A DNA stretch of 44,334 bases from Chara braunii (lineage: Eukaryota; Streptophyta; Charophyceae; Charales; Characeae). A program made the translations under genes and the position numbers. Where the stretch lies: NCBI GenBank assembly GCA_003427395.1, contig BFEA01000003.1, positions 505,548-549,881 on the forward strand, read 5' to 3'. Below, piece after piece: positions 20,154 to 31,787 of this stretch. Under the pieces are notes generated by a model, which was given only the letters and a program-made list of their open reading frames with translations, was not told the origin of the DNA and did no database searches. Position 1 is the stretch's first letter. Every line of letters begins with the position of its first letter.

Positions 20154-21486
20154 TATTATGATCCCGACCAATTTTGAAGTATACATTCATCAAAAAGTAC
20201 AATGTCGTCCAATCGCAAAAGAAATGAATGAACTTGAGAGGGAGAGAGGGAGAGAAGAAGAAGAAGAAGAAAAAGAAAAAGAAGAAGAAGAAGAAGAAGA
20301 AGAAAGAAAGAAGAAGAAGATGATGTACTCCAACATAGACCAAAGATAGTGCTCTTCTTCGTCACCAGCCAATCTTCTCCTCCTTATCTCCTCCACTCTT
20401 ATTCAAACAAGAAATAACAACAATAATGTTGAATGGCTGAACCAGAATCAATGTTTGGATCCCTCTTCTATTGCAGGCACAACATGAGGTCCACCATAGC
20501 CATGGCCACCCTTCTCCTTCCTCTCACATGTAGTTCAAGGCTATGGCGAACTACTGAGGGTTGAACCCTCCTGTCCAAAAGACAACCCAAATCAGTTATG
20601 TCACTGCCTTTTTGTGCAGAGGACAACGCGAAGAAGCTATGTTGCTGCTCATTAGGCCGCCATGCCTGTCTCTGCCCCGAGCTTCCTTGGTGCGACACTA
20701 CCCCAACTGCAACCTTCCAGATGCAGCGCCTAACAAGGTGATGAAGATGGTGTCCACAATAGCCAAGTAGGTACCTCGCCACTCTCCTCCTTGGTCCCCT
20801 TCTTCCTCCTCGTATCGGTAGAGCTCCACCATAGCCAAGGCGGAAGCTTTCGACTTCTTCCTCCCAGCAACGCTGTAATGGCCAGCGCTACTCCAGCCAG
20901 CGCTCCAGCAGCGTGTCGCCAAACTTGCACACCGAAGAATGAGGTCGGGCTCTTCCCTCGGTCTCATGATATAGCGGCCTACTTGCCTCCTTTGCGGTGA
21001 CTTCTAGGGCAGCCTCCCAAGCAACCGGTACCTCCTCCCTTTCGGAATGAAACATCATCGCAGACTCTGACATTGCCCGTACAGGCTCTAGACTCAGACT
21101 GGATGGACTGGTACCGGCCTAGACCTAGCCTACCGCTACTGGGCCTCTAAAAATGCCAACTTTCTCTTCTTCTGCTCGGCCTCGAGTAACCGACACATTT
21201 CCTGCTACCGGGTGTGGTACCGTTCTACCTGCTACTTGAGTGTTTTTCCGCTGCTAGCGGGCCTTTGGCTCCGCCACTGCTGCAACCCGCAATGCCACGA
21301 CCACAGGTAAGTACCTGCCCTACGGGCCTGCCAAACGAGGAATTACCCTTGCAGGTCAACAAGCACACACGCATACAGACTTAGAAAACTCAGCAGAATG
21401 CGGGAATCTCAGCAAGGCGTCCATTCCATCAGTAGAACTTCATAAATCAGCAATGTTCTCAGCCTATGTTATGGCGGGTCATTACA
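20154..21486 (-). repeat. 3' LTR of element 3
   Basis: It is homologous to 28226-29472, from TATTAYGATCC at the left to GGCGGGTCNTTACA at the right. It holds a GAA-rich tract (20231-20322) and a TATA-like CTATATCA on the minus strand near 20967. Open frames within it are not conserved as genes. Confidence 0.9.
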
Positions 21487-21500
21487 CAACCCCCCCCTCA
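21487..21500 (-). other. Polypurine tract of element 3
   Basis: On the minus strand TGAGGGGGGGGTTG directly precedes the LTR start TGTAATGACC. Confidence 0.8.
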
Positions 21501-21599
21501 TGAGCGAGGTCCCTTCAAGCAAGTAACTCAATTAGCATAATGCATCATAAGCGTAAATGGCAAAGAGAGATCGGGTATGTTCCGTAGAAGTGAGGGTAG

Positions 21600-22920
21600 C
21601 AATAAATCCAGGTTGTTGTTCGGAGCTAATCGCACTTTGCAGCAAGTGTTTCTTAGCAATTCAGTAAGAGTCATTCAATGGATGATATAGAAAATGGACT
21701 TTGTATTGTCTGTTTCTCCCTTTTCCACTGTGCCCGACGATTCTATCAATCTCATGACCGCCATTGATTGCGCGGAGAATCATCGATTCTCGATATCGGA
21801 AAGTCTTGGGTGGTTCATTCGGAAACAACTTCGACACATGAAAGACTGGGTACGTGCGCAAATGAGGAGGCACGTCGATCGTGTAAGAAGGACCAAATGA
21901 ATCATCCCCTACTTGGTTCAGCACCTTCCACGGACCGTAGTATTGATGAAGAAGCTTCCGTGATACACCTTCTTTTTCAGAAAACTCAGACATTTTGACC
22001 CAGACATAACTTCCCACTGTGAAAGGTTCAGGTCGACGCTTTTTGTTAGCATGTTTAATCATGGCACTGCGTCGCCTTTCCGTAGCCGCGACAACAACTT
22101 TGAGCAATCGATCAAACTTAGTATTGTAGCCTAGCTGTCCAGGTGTTAGGCCAGGTGGCTGGTAGGAAACAAATAGGATAGGGGATTGCGAATTTGCCAT
22201 CCGAGGTGCAGTCGATTAGGTGTCATCCCGGTGGAGGAGTGTATGGAGTTGTTGTACAATCCTTGCCCAATCGGCAATTCCTCATCCCAAGAGTTGTGAT
22301 CAAGCACAATTAGAGCTCGGAGAAGTTGGATCAAGTCTGGTTGATCTCCTCGGCCGGTCCGTTGGCTTCGGATGTCGGCCAGACATCATCTCGAGTTTGA
22401 TGTCATAGATCTAGGAGGTGAAGTCTTTCCAATTGGCACTTATGAACCTAGTGTCCCGGTCACTCAAAGAGTTTTCGGGGGCCCACACTGCAAAATGTAC
22501 CTTTTGTGGAACTCCTTGATCACAAGCTCAGTTGGGGCGTGAGGTGGTAATGGGATCAAATTCAGAAACTTTAAAAAGCGGTCAACGATCACCATTACTC
22601 GCGAATATGCATTCCTGCTCTTCTTTCCCATGTCAGTGAAATCGATGGAAAAAGACTCATACGGGCCATCAGGAATAGGAAGAGGATGCAACAACCCATA
22701 TGGCTTTTGCCGAGACGATTTGATGCGTTAACAAACTTCACACTCATCCACAAACTTTCATGTCATTTCTTTCATCCCAAGCCATACAAACTTTTGCAAT
22801 AGATTTTCGTATGTCTTTTCAAAACCGAAGTGTCCACTCCGCCCATGAGCGAAGTCCAAGAAGTGAGTACGGATAGGCTCATGGTTGGGTACACACAGTC
22901 AGTCGTACTTCCCGTAACGT
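21600..22920 (-). pseudogene. pol: Element 3 integrase with chromodomain remnant
   Basis: The zinc domain is complete in residues though interrupted by stops: AHGRSGHFGF (H-x4-H) near 22850 and CEVC near 22735. Core: SIDFTDMG keeps the first Asp (near 22640), and SDRDTRFISANW near 22465 keeps the second. The Glu segment (GPAEEIN) near 22350 is reached only through a frameshift. The long frame 22200-21661 carries GSYVWVKMSEF, HLRTYPVFHVSKLFP and a chromodomain start HEIDRIVG with RQYKVHFLYHP. A TGA follows DSY where an aromatic Trp is expected, truncating the chromodomain. Confidence 0.85.
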
Positions 22921-23445
22921 TGGAAAAGTAAACCTTTACACTCGTGGAAATCAAGGATGGGACTGAGTCCCGGGTCCTTGCTAGTATGCTCGATGAGTTC
23001 CTCCTTCAAATTCTTACGGAGATCATAGGAACCCACAAGGCAAGTCATGTGCTCAGGATGGCGAGACAAAGCATCCGCAACGCGATTGTAACAACCCTTC
23101 TTGTCAAAATCATCCACAACAATCTCATGCAGCCAACGGGTTAATGTTTTGGAGTTTGTGTCTGGATCCATTCAAAGTCTCATGGTCTGATAAAACTTTG
23201 AAATGGCGACCCAAAAGGTAGTGTTTCCAATGATCCAGTATCTCTCTCAAGGCATAGAGTTCTCACATGTAAGTGGAGGAGGCAGCTACCTTGTGATCGG
23301 GCATGCGTTTGCTGTAATAATCCAGCGGACGTAAGCCGTCACCATCATCTTGCGGCAACACTGCACCAATCCCATACAAGCTTGCATCCGTAGTTACTGC
23401 AAATGTCAGTTTGGGATTTGCAATGCGGAGCACCAGATGACTCAC
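22921..23445 (-). pseudogene. pol: Element 3 RNase H
   Basis: TTDASLYGIGAVL gives the first catalytic Asp. In the family the next conserved block is YERELYA; here it reads Y-M-stop-E-L, so the catalytic Glu is lost and a TGA stands where CGA is expected. LSDHETL and ADALSR further on preserve the last two Asp residues. It degrades the RNA strand during reverse transcription; this copy could not. Confidence 0.82.
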
Positions 23446-23572
23446 GGAAGCCTCCTTCAGTGCTTGGAAGGCTGTTGTGCATTCCCCATCCCACGTGTAA
23501 GACTCATTTCTTGCTCGTCAATTTGGACAGCGGACGGGCGATGATAGAGAATTTGGGCACAAACTTACGGTA

Positions 23573-25212
23573 TTACGACGCAAGACCAAGAAAAGAACGC
23601 AGTTCTCGGACATTTGTCGGTTGGGGCCATTTGCGGATGACCTCCACTCTGGTTGCCTCGGGCTCTACGCCTGCAGCGGACAACCGGTGTCCAAGGTAGA
23701 TGACGTTGTCCCTCCCAAACTCAGATTTATCTGAGTTGAGATGGAGTTGCGCGTCCTTGAGGATCTGCAACACTTCCTCAAGGTGTCTCATGTACTCATT
23801 TACTTGTTGAAGATTAGTATATCATCCAAATAAACGACAACAAATCGATTGATCTGATTGCGGAACACCTTGTCCATGAGACTTCGGAAGGTGGTCGGTG
23901 CATTTGTGAGGCCGAAGGGCATAACAGTAAATCCGTACAGCCTATCGCGAGTTTTGAATGCAGTTTTATGCTGGTCTGAAAGGTCAACTTCAATCTGGTG
24001 GTAACCAGACTTGCTGAAAACCTTGCATCCACCTACAGTATCAAGCAGATCGGCAATGCATGGCAAAGGGTATGTATTCTTTCTAGTTATTTTGTTCAGT
24101 CGGCGATAATCAATACACATCCATACTTCGCCTCTCCTTTTAGGAACAAACAAAATTGGTGCACCGAATTCGGATTCGCTTGGCTTGATCCATCCTTTTT
24201 CAAGAATGTCATTGATCTGTCTACGCAACTGCTCCGATTCGCCTGAGCCCATTCGATAGACACAACCTTTTGGAGGAGTGTTGCCTTCGATCAACTCGAT
24301 CTTGTGTTGGACGGGATGCACGGGGACTCTATGCGGTTCGGCCAAAACTTCAGAAAATCGGTTGAGAAGGCTGCGGATCTTCGATGGGATTTTCGAAGGT
24401 TGATCATCACATTCTTGTGCAAACATACCGGATTGCATAGGTAGCCAAAAATAAAAGGTAGAAGTAGTTGCATCAGAAGTAGAATCGGCATGCAGAGTAG
24501 AATCATTATGTACAACAAAAATAAAAGGCACATGAGCAAGCCTAACAAAGGCTCTGTACATTTGCTCCTCAACTTTGCGTCTGCGCCACTTTTTGCATAA
24601 TTTCATTGCGTTGAGAAAAGTCACTTGGGACTCATGCGGCTCATCCAAGAGGACTGAACGCTCGATTCCCATGGCATCTTTGACTATGATCTGTGAGTCC
24701 TTCCACGTGGTTCTTTCACATTGGGCTTGCAACCAGCCCAAGCCAATACCCGCGTCGAAGGGGCACTTATCAAGGACATAGAAGTTCAGTTCATGCGTGA
24801 TTGTGTGGTTTGCGTCAAAGGTAGTGCACACACCTTTGACTGCATGAGTAGATGTGACAAACTCTTGGTTGTCCACTTGGGTCCGACAAGGATTATGCAA
24901 AGTCACTTGCTTCATTCCCAAGCGTGCCTTACGAATGTCGTGCGGTGAGAAGTAGTTGGCGGTTGCGCCACAATCAACCAACACATGTATGTGACAGCCG
25001 TTAATGTGGAGTTTGAAAAAGATCAACTTCGTTTTTCCTTGCGCACGTTCTTGCTTCATGTGAGCCCAACGTGATGAGAGAGCATGAAAGTCCCCTTCTT
25101 CATGTGAGCCCAACGTTCTTGGTTTCCCTACTGCAATTTGAAGCAATGTTGGACTGAGTGTCCCGGTTTGGTGCCGTGCAGGCAACCCCCCTTCTTCACC
25201 CAGTGTTTCCAC
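23573..25212 (-). pseudogene. pol: Element 3 protease and reverse transcriptase
   Basis: A 470-codon frame (25212-23800) is the longest in the window. Protease: VLVDCGATANYFS, with the catalytic DSG/DTG as DCG (Asp codon 24973-24975). The RT start resembles KPSESEFGAPILFVPKR and CIDYRRLNKITRKN. Motif A should read FSKIDLKSGYHQ but reads FSKSGYHQ: four residues including the catalytic Asp are missing without breaking frame (near 24003-24012). MPFGLTNAP and motif C YLDDILIF remain. The frame stops shortly after YLDD, and 23791-23573 holds the thumb and connection (HLEEVLQIL, YLGHRLSAAGVE, RSFLGL). A long frame is kept although the polymerase is inactive. Confidence 0.9.
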
Positions 25213-26735
25213 TCACTTTCACTAATCTGGAGATCTACCCATGGTTTTGTGGCAGGATCTTCCAGTTTGGGTGGAATCTTCGCTCCCTTGGGAAGGAGAA
25301 TGGTGTTAGTATTGTTCTTCACTGTGTTCGTCGGTCCCCTACTTTTGAAGGCAGTCTTCTTGAAGACATTGATTCATCATTATCCACATAATCAGACTTA
25401 TGGGCCGACGAAGATCAAGATGCCTTGCAGTCTTGCTCTTGATCGTCACCAAGAGAAGTGTCCTCTGTGAAGGTCTCCTCGTCAACCTCAAGTACATCGT
25501 GCGCTGCAAAACGGTTGCTGCTTGGAAACCATTCGCGGTTGGTGGTATTTTTGCCACCCGATCCACCCGGGAGGTCTTGTGCCTCCAGCTTACTAAATCC
25601 CGCATGAGGGAAAGCCAATCTCTATACGTTACGAGTCCGAGCCCCAGGCGATGTTACAGTAGAGGGAACCGTGCCTTTAATCACATCCAAGCAGGACTGC
25701 GCAGTCATCTCCAGATCGAGAGTAGCAAAGAGTTTACTAACGTACTGCTGCAGACTATGCAGGAAGCCGGTCCACTTGCTGTGCTTGAGCTTGTCAAGCT
25801 CGAGTCTAGCTTTGGTTGCAGCATGCGGATCAGCATATTGCTTGATCAAGACTTCTTCGAGTGTGGCTACATGTGTAGCCTTCATCCATTTGTTCAGGTC
25901 TATTCTTTTATAGCCTGACTGTACAGCTTGACTTCTAAGAAGCCCCTTACGACGGGTTCGACATTGGTCCCTAGGACCGACGACCGAGTAACCGGGAGTG
26001 TCCCCAACACATCAAAGAAGGATCACATAGATCTAATCCATGATTCAATGTCGTCTTTTCCGTCGTATTTAGATGGAATTTGTGCCGCCTTTCTATCCAT
26101 GTAAGGAAAGTTGCAGCTAGGACCAACGGTTGCTGGTTCCGAAATCGAGGTTGCAACAGTTCAAGAATGCCCTGCACTGCTACTTGCCACTGCAGCAGCA
26201 GCAGCAACAACAGTGGGGTTTGAACCTGATGCAGATTCGAATAGGTTGTTGACCACACTCAAATAATAATAATAGTAATAATAAGAATAAGAAAAAGAAG
26301 AAGACGAAGAAGAAACAATTAGAGGGGCAAGAACGGACTGACACGCAATGCTAGAAGCAGGGTAAGCAGGCGAAGGGCACCTTGGGCTGGCTGCACGTTA
26401 GCAAAGTGTTGCAGCTGGTCACGGTGCTGCTGCGCCATCAGGGCCGCAACTTCTTGAGTTCATCAAACACTTTGGCGGGTTTTCCTGTATAGTCTTCAAC
26501 AACTTAAACCTCTACTAAAGCCCTGAGGAGTGGGAGTCTTCTCTTCCACCTCCGCATCAGTTAAGGCGGACACGATACTGAAGACGACTTCATGAGCCTT
26601 TATTTTGTCTCCCCTCTCTTTCTCCTTCTCTTCCTCTTCCCTCTTCAATGCTTTTTCATAGAAGAACTTATACTGCGCTTTTTCTGCCTCAGGGGCAGCG
26701 TACGTTTGCAGCTTCCATTCTGCTGCAGATGCCAT
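25128..26735 (-). pseudogene. gag: Element 3 Gag
   Basis: I start at the ATG at 26735 (MASAAEWKLQTYAAPEAEKA), which opens a charged, coiled-coil-like segment. The capsid has FPYMDRKAAQIPSKYDGKDD and ESWIRSM (near 26100-26020), then EPVVRGFLEVKLYSQA and YADPHAATKARLELDKLK (25885-25622). Frame breaks and stops separate the blocks. The zinc knuckle (near 25190-25150) reads C-x2-G-x4-H-x4-C, with the second Cys changed to Gly. A region of AAT and GAA repeats (26263-26320) interrupts the N-terminal half. Confidence 0.78.
26263..26320. repeat. AAT/GAA microsatellite in element 3 Gag
   Basis: AATAAT repeats grading into AAGAAG, absent from related Gag regions. It adds low-complexity codons or breaks the frame. 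Confidence 0.8.
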
Positions 26736-28212
26736 GATGGAGGACGAGGGTGTCAATAGGTCTCTCAAGAGAGGTTCGTACTTCCTCACACTTCTGGGAT
26801 GAACACTCCTCTTCCCTCTCCTCACACCCTCAAGAGAAGTTTCTCTCTTCTCTCTCTCTCTCTCGTTTGCAATCATGTAGATGCAGGCATTTAACGAACC
26901 CAATGAAAGAAACAACTTGAAAGCAATCAGAAGAGAAGGTAGAACTCCTAGCTGGAGCGGCAATTCATTTTGACTGGAGAGCAGTCAAAACAAAAAATAA
27001 AGATCTGACTCCGCCACACAGTCTGGTCCGACTACGTATGAGGTCCTCTCAAGCCTAGTCTGGGGGGTTAGCAATTCCGAAAGAGAACAAATCAAATTTG
27101 AATTGTACTACGTAATGCAAGAGAGAATTGACTGGTGTCCAAGGTGCGAGTCAGGCGATGGATCGTGCGGTAAAAGTTCGTTCAAACGTCTCAGCTGAGA
27201 TCCCTTCAGCAGCGAGTGTCCTGGTCCAAAAGCATGAATTTCGAGTCCCAATCAGATAGAGCAAAGTAACTGACGTCGACAAATTTGGGCTTGAGGGACC
27301 CTTCTTGTTTTGGCTCGGTCCCACTAAGTCCCAAATGGTCCCAGTGGAATCAGAACCGGGTCCCAACCAACGAGTTCCACAAAGACCTACACTTTGCCTC
27401 TACCGAATTGAAAGACGAAATTCAGCCCCAGAAAGAACCTACAAATTAAAACTGAGAAAGAACCTACAGACTACAGCCGTTCAGAATGAAATAAACAAAG
27501 CACTGTAGAAAGATATAGCATGGCACACAAGATACTCCATTCATTCACTCGCCAGGTGAGTAAGTAGTTCACACACCTTACACAAGATCAAGACTGTGGA
27601 GGATGGAAGAAGAACCCTGAATACCCCAGCAGGCAGTCAATTCCATGCACACACACATGAGCACCCTGGCGGCATGACACTTACCTGAGTGGCCGGGCTC
27701 TTGAGATAAAAAAAAACTCACCCCCCTCTCACACAGTCCTCCTGACCCAATAGCATCCTCTACACTAGTGTCCTATCATCTAGGAGGGTCAACATCTACC
27801 CCAAAGTACAACGTTGGATTCCCCGTCGATGTTGAAGATGAAAGTAGCAACTTGCAGTCCGTAGGGGCAGATATGGCTGCCACCCTCAAGCTCGCCTAAC
27901 TTGAGGGGAGACCTAAAGTCACTCCTCGTCTTCCTTGAAGTCCAGATTCAAGTTGTAGGTGCCCTTCACTGTCGCCTCTCTCAAATTGCATCACGAAGTC
28001 CCACCTTGTGTCTCGCCACCACAAACATGCACTCAAGCTACCTGGCCGGGTCTAATGTCGACCCCACACGGCCCTGCCAGGTAGGAGCGGCTTCCCTTCA
28101 CCACGCTGCCCCACTTAACCCTCACTTCCATCCCTAACCCTAAGTGGTTAGCCCTTACCACTTAGGTTATGGTTATGGTGGCAAACTCAACTCTCGCCAG
28201 CAAGTAGAATCC
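26736..28212 (-). other. Element 3 leader
   Basis: About 1.5 kb between primer site and Gag. No gene is recognised. A perfect 10-bp hairpin lies at 28139-28166, 47 bases from the primer site. Confidence 0.7.
28139..28166 (-). other. Perfect hairpin next to the element 3 primer site
   Basis: CCTAAGTGGT pairs exactly with ACCACTTAGG around an eight-base loop. Its position in the 5' leader fits an RNA dimerisation or packaging structure; that role is inferred. Confidence 0.6.
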
Positions 28213-28224
28213 GCTCTGATACCA
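28213..28224 (-). other. Primer-binding site of element 3
   Basis: The minus strand reads TGGTATCAGAGC, the exact initiator tRNA-Met complement, one base from the LTR end. Confidence 0.92.
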
Positions 28225-28225
28225 A

Positions 28226-29472
28226 TATTACGATCCTGGCCAATTTCGAAGTATACATCTATTTGATAGTACAATGTTATCCAATTGCAAAAGAAATGAA
28301 TGAACTTGAGAGGGAGAGAGGAAAAGAAGAAGAAGAAGAAAAGGAGGAGGAGATTGGCTGGGGAAGAAGAAGAGCATTATCTCCTCCACTCTTAATTCAA
28401 ACAAGAAATAACAATAATAATGTTGAATGGCTGAACCAGAATCAGTGTTCGAATCCCTCTTCTACTGCAGGCACAACATGAGGTCCACCATAGCCACGGC
28501 CACCCTTCACCTTCCTCTCACATGTAGGCCAAGCTATGGCAAACTACTGAGAGCCCAACGCTCTTGTCCAAAGGACAACCCAAAGCAGCTATGTTGCTGC
28601 TGCCTTCGTGTGCAAAGGACAACGCAAAGCAGCTATGCCGCTGCTCATTAGGCCGCCATGCCTGTCTCTGTCCCGAGCTTCCTTGGTGCGGCACTACCCC
28701 AACTGGAGCCTTCCAGATGCAGAGCCTAACAAGGTGATGAAGATGGTGTCCACCATAGCTAGGTAGGTACCTCGCCACTCTCCCCAAGGTGGAAGCTCCC
28801 GGCTTCTTCCTCCCAGCAGCGCTGTAGTGGCCAACGCTACTCCAGCCAGCACTCCAGCAGCGGGTCGCCAAACTTGCACACTGAAGAATGAGGCCGGGCT
28901 CTTCCCTCGGTCTCCTGATATAGCGGCCTACTTGCCTCCTTAGCGGTGACTTCCAGGCTGCTCGGCCTCCCAAGCAACCGGTACCTCCTCCCTTTCGAAG
29001 GGAAACATCATTGCAGACTCTGATATTGCTCGTACAGGCTCTAGATGGACTGGTACCGGCCTAGACCTAGCCTACCGCTACTGGGCCTCTAAAAATGCCA
29101 ACTTTGTCTTCTTCTGCTCGGCCTTGAGTACCCGGCACATCTCGTGCGACTGGGTGCGGTACCGGTCTACCTGCTACTCTGAGTGTTTTTCAGCTGCTCT
29201 AAGTGTCGCAGGCCTCTGGCTCCGCCACTACGACAACCCTTAATGCCACGGCCACAGGTAAGTACCGGCCCTTCGGGCCTGCCAAACGAGGAAGAACCCT
29301 TGCGGGTCACACACACACTCATGCCCACAAGCACTCAGACAGGCACACAGGTCAAAAAGCACACACACATACAGACTTCAGAAATGCGGGAATCTCAGCA
29401 AGGCATCCGTTCCATTGGCAGAACTTCAGAAATCAGCAGTGTTCTCAGTCTGTGTTATGGCGGGTCCTTACA
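28226..29472 (-). repeat. 5' LTR of element 3
   Basis: On the minus strand it starts TGTAAGGACCCGCC and ends TAATA, where CA is usual. It is homologous to 20154-21486 with indels, notably a shorter GAA tract and a gap near 28785. Confidence 0.9.
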
Positions 29473-29607
29473 AAAAAAAGGTCGCGGTGTATATTTCGAG
29501 GTTCCGGATTCAGTCTCATTTTTTTGCACATTTCGGGAGTAGTGCACCGACACACAGTCCCACATGGTACTTGCTGACTGGACAAAGTGCGACTGGGACT
29601 GGGTACG
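29473..29607. repeat. Junction of the tandem duplication
   Basis: Positions 29473-29550 are flank homologous to 32273-32355. At 29551 the sequence switches to LTR (CACACAGTCCCACATGG), matching 19618 onward, up to 29607 where the 2.18-kb insertion begins. Confidence 0.8.
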
Positions 29608-31787
29608 TGTTACATGCCCGGTTGGGCGATGTATATATATATCCAAGGATCCGCAATGTGATAAAAAGGACTGAATGGACAATGTGGTGCAAGTGGAATC
29701 TCAACAAGAAGTGTACATCCTAATAAATACAAAAATGGTGCTTTGTATTGCAGTAGAAGACTTAGATATAAGCCCTGACCTGACTGGGACTGACCTCTAT
29801 CACGTAGTGCAAGACAGCGCAGCAGAATGCTAGAATACCAATGACTAGCCCAATCAATGTCACAGCGCAGACCAAACATACATCATCCTCATCACAAGGT
29901 GTGAAGGGGCCTGGCGCTACACACAGGAAGAATGCGCCAGGTCCAGATCATGCACATGCAAGGAAGATGAGCGATAGCGAACTTCAGAAATCAAACAGCA
30001 TCATACACATAAGACCAGATAGTCGTGACCTTGAACCAACAACATAATTGCATCACGAGTTTCACCAAATAAGAATACACCAAGAGCTCATAATTGACAA
30101 TGCTGGAATAGTCTCATCATCATCAACGAAGAACCAATGTTGATATCCTATCTGGTGCTCGGCGCCCAGACTGCAGATGGCAGATCCTATCTAGCCTAGA
30201 CTACAATGCCGAAGGTGACGACAACAACTCTCCCGAAGTACGAGCAGATAGCGGCCAATGCCGCACGCGTCCAGCACCAGGTATGTCTCTCACATCACTC
30301 ACAACCTCGTTCCCCAACACACAGATGCCACATGCACCCAAGGACCACCCTGCGCCACACCCAACTTTACAGCAGCACAGCTCGGCTATGGCTGCCTGCT
30401 CCTTCCAGCTCGCCCGTGAGCGAGTGAGCGCTAGCCAGCTTCAGTGCAGCATGCCGCCAGCACCCGAATGTCCAATGCGGAGGCAGGCCCTTTGCTATGT
30501 GGAAGTGGCCTGCCTGCTGCTGCGCTGGGCCTGTCCCAAGAAGCTTCTGGTAGGCCCCGGTAGGCTGAGGCCCAGTCCAAACGAATCAGGCCCAGGGCCT
30601 GTGGCGGTTACTTGTGCCCAGCTGTCCTCAGCCTGTGTTTGGCCCATATCCCGTACCCAGCCCAGGGCCTGCCTTCCATACATGCAAACAGGCGGCCCGG
30701 GCCTGGGTGCTCTTCAACCAACTGGCGCTGCACAACTGCCCGAATTTTCCACAGTTGCGTGGTGACCGAAATAGGGGCCCTCAGGCCCTCGTCGAGCCTG
30801 CCTTCACTTAGGGCGGCCGACGTGCTGCATAACAGGCCCAAAAAGGGGCTCATTGGGGCCTTGGCCTCGCACACAGACGAAGAGGAGGGAAACAGACGAA
30901 GAAGAAGGGGGAGAGATGGGAATGTCGTCAACACCAAGTTTTCGTTACCAGTCCCAAATAATCCCTCGTCAAAATGTCTGAAGCCCAATGTCGAGTCTGG
31001 ATCCAAACGTCACTCGTAGTCTGCTGATGCAGTGAAGTCAGGTAGCGAGAGGGTGAGAGGGAGATGGTGGATTGAGAAGAGAAAGAAGAAGAACTCCCTC
31101 TCTCATGTGCCAGGTACTAACCTGTGAAGATGGCGTTGTGCTGCAGGTACCTCGAAGACGAAGCTGGAGCTATGGCGCTGCAGGTAAGTCTCCCTGGCCT
31201 CCGCCCAATCTCTCTCTCTCTCTCTCCAGTACTACTCTAGCTACTGCTAGCGCCCAGCGCTGAAGACTACTGGTAACACTACTACAACTGCAGCGCTCCT
31301 CCAGAGTGCTGCTGCCGAATCCTGAAGACTACCTCCTGCCTCCTGAACTGCACGTGAAGTGCCTGGGAAGTCACTATGAACTACCTGTAGCCTGCAGGGC
31401 GGGCCAGTCCTATGTAGTGCTGGCCCGTCCAGGAGGCTGCTCTTGCCAATGCCAAAACGTGCCAGACCCTGGCGTTGCAGCTCAAACAAAGGTTGTCTTG
31501 AAAACAGGCCCGAAATGGCCTGTGCTAAAACCCTGGTTTAGTGCCTGGAGGGGCAGGTTGATCTTATGAGGGGCTGAAAATGGCCCTCCGTTTCAGGCTG
31601 AAAAGACTCAGGGCCTGGAGGGCCCTGTTTTAGGCTGAAACAACACAGGGCCTGTAGGCCCTTGTTTTCAGGCTTTCAGGCTGAAACGACACGGGGCCTG
31701 TAGGCCCTTGTTTTCAGGCTTTCAGGCTGAAAACGACACGGGCCTGAAAATGGCCCGTGCAGCCTGTTGCAGGTGCAGCATGTAACA
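29608..31787 (-). mobile_element. TG...CA insertion of 2.18 kb, probably a solo LTR
   Basis: The left end reads TGTTACATGC and the right end GCATGTAACA, a perfect 10-bp inverted terminus. It splits an LTR of the element 1/2 family, and the two halves join at GGGTACC. GTACG and GTACC flank it, a 5-bp target duplication with one difference. No direct repeat of its ends is found inside and no retroviral protein is visible, which favours a solo LTR. It would be read on the minus strand because the 46-bp tandem repeats and a TATA-like region resembling the element 4 LTR lie toward the right end. A deletion derivative of a longer element is possible. Open frames inside (for example 30283-30765) match nothing I recognise. 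Confidence 0.72.
31570..31750. repeat. 46-bp tandem repeats in the 2.18-kb insertion
   Basis: GGCTGAAA starts at 31595, 31633, 31679 and 31725. The last two periods are 46 bp, and units contain CACGGGGCCTGTAGGCCC. Repeats near an LTR's upstream end often act as enhancers; the role here is inferred. Confidence 0.75.

Larger units (their letters stand above)
20154..29472 (-). mobile_element. Element 3: complete but degenerate chromovirus of a second family
   Basis: Direct LTRs lie at 28226-29472 and 20154-21486. The minus-strand order is LTR (TGTAAGGACCCGCC), exact tRNA-Met primer site, leader, Gag, protease, reverse transcriptase, RNase H, integrase, chromodomain remnant, polypurine tract, LTR. 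A runs flank both ends (20150-20153; 29473-29479). The paralogous stretch 32169-32355 represents the uninterrupted site, which confirms the boundaries. Proteins differ clearly from elements 1 and 2. Confidence 0.92.

Noticed and set aside
28120-28150. Telomere-like CCCTAAC repeat
   Set aside because: Only one or two imperfect units occur, better explained by the adjacent hairpin.
28518-28973. 151-codon minus-strand frame in the element 3 LTR
   Set aside because: The homologous stretch of the other LTR is interrupted and differs in frame, so it is not a conserved gene.
30283-31019. Overlapping long frames in the 2.18-kb insertion
   Set aside because: G+C-rich sequence leaves several frames open by chance; composition is Pro/Ala/Arg-rich without motifs.
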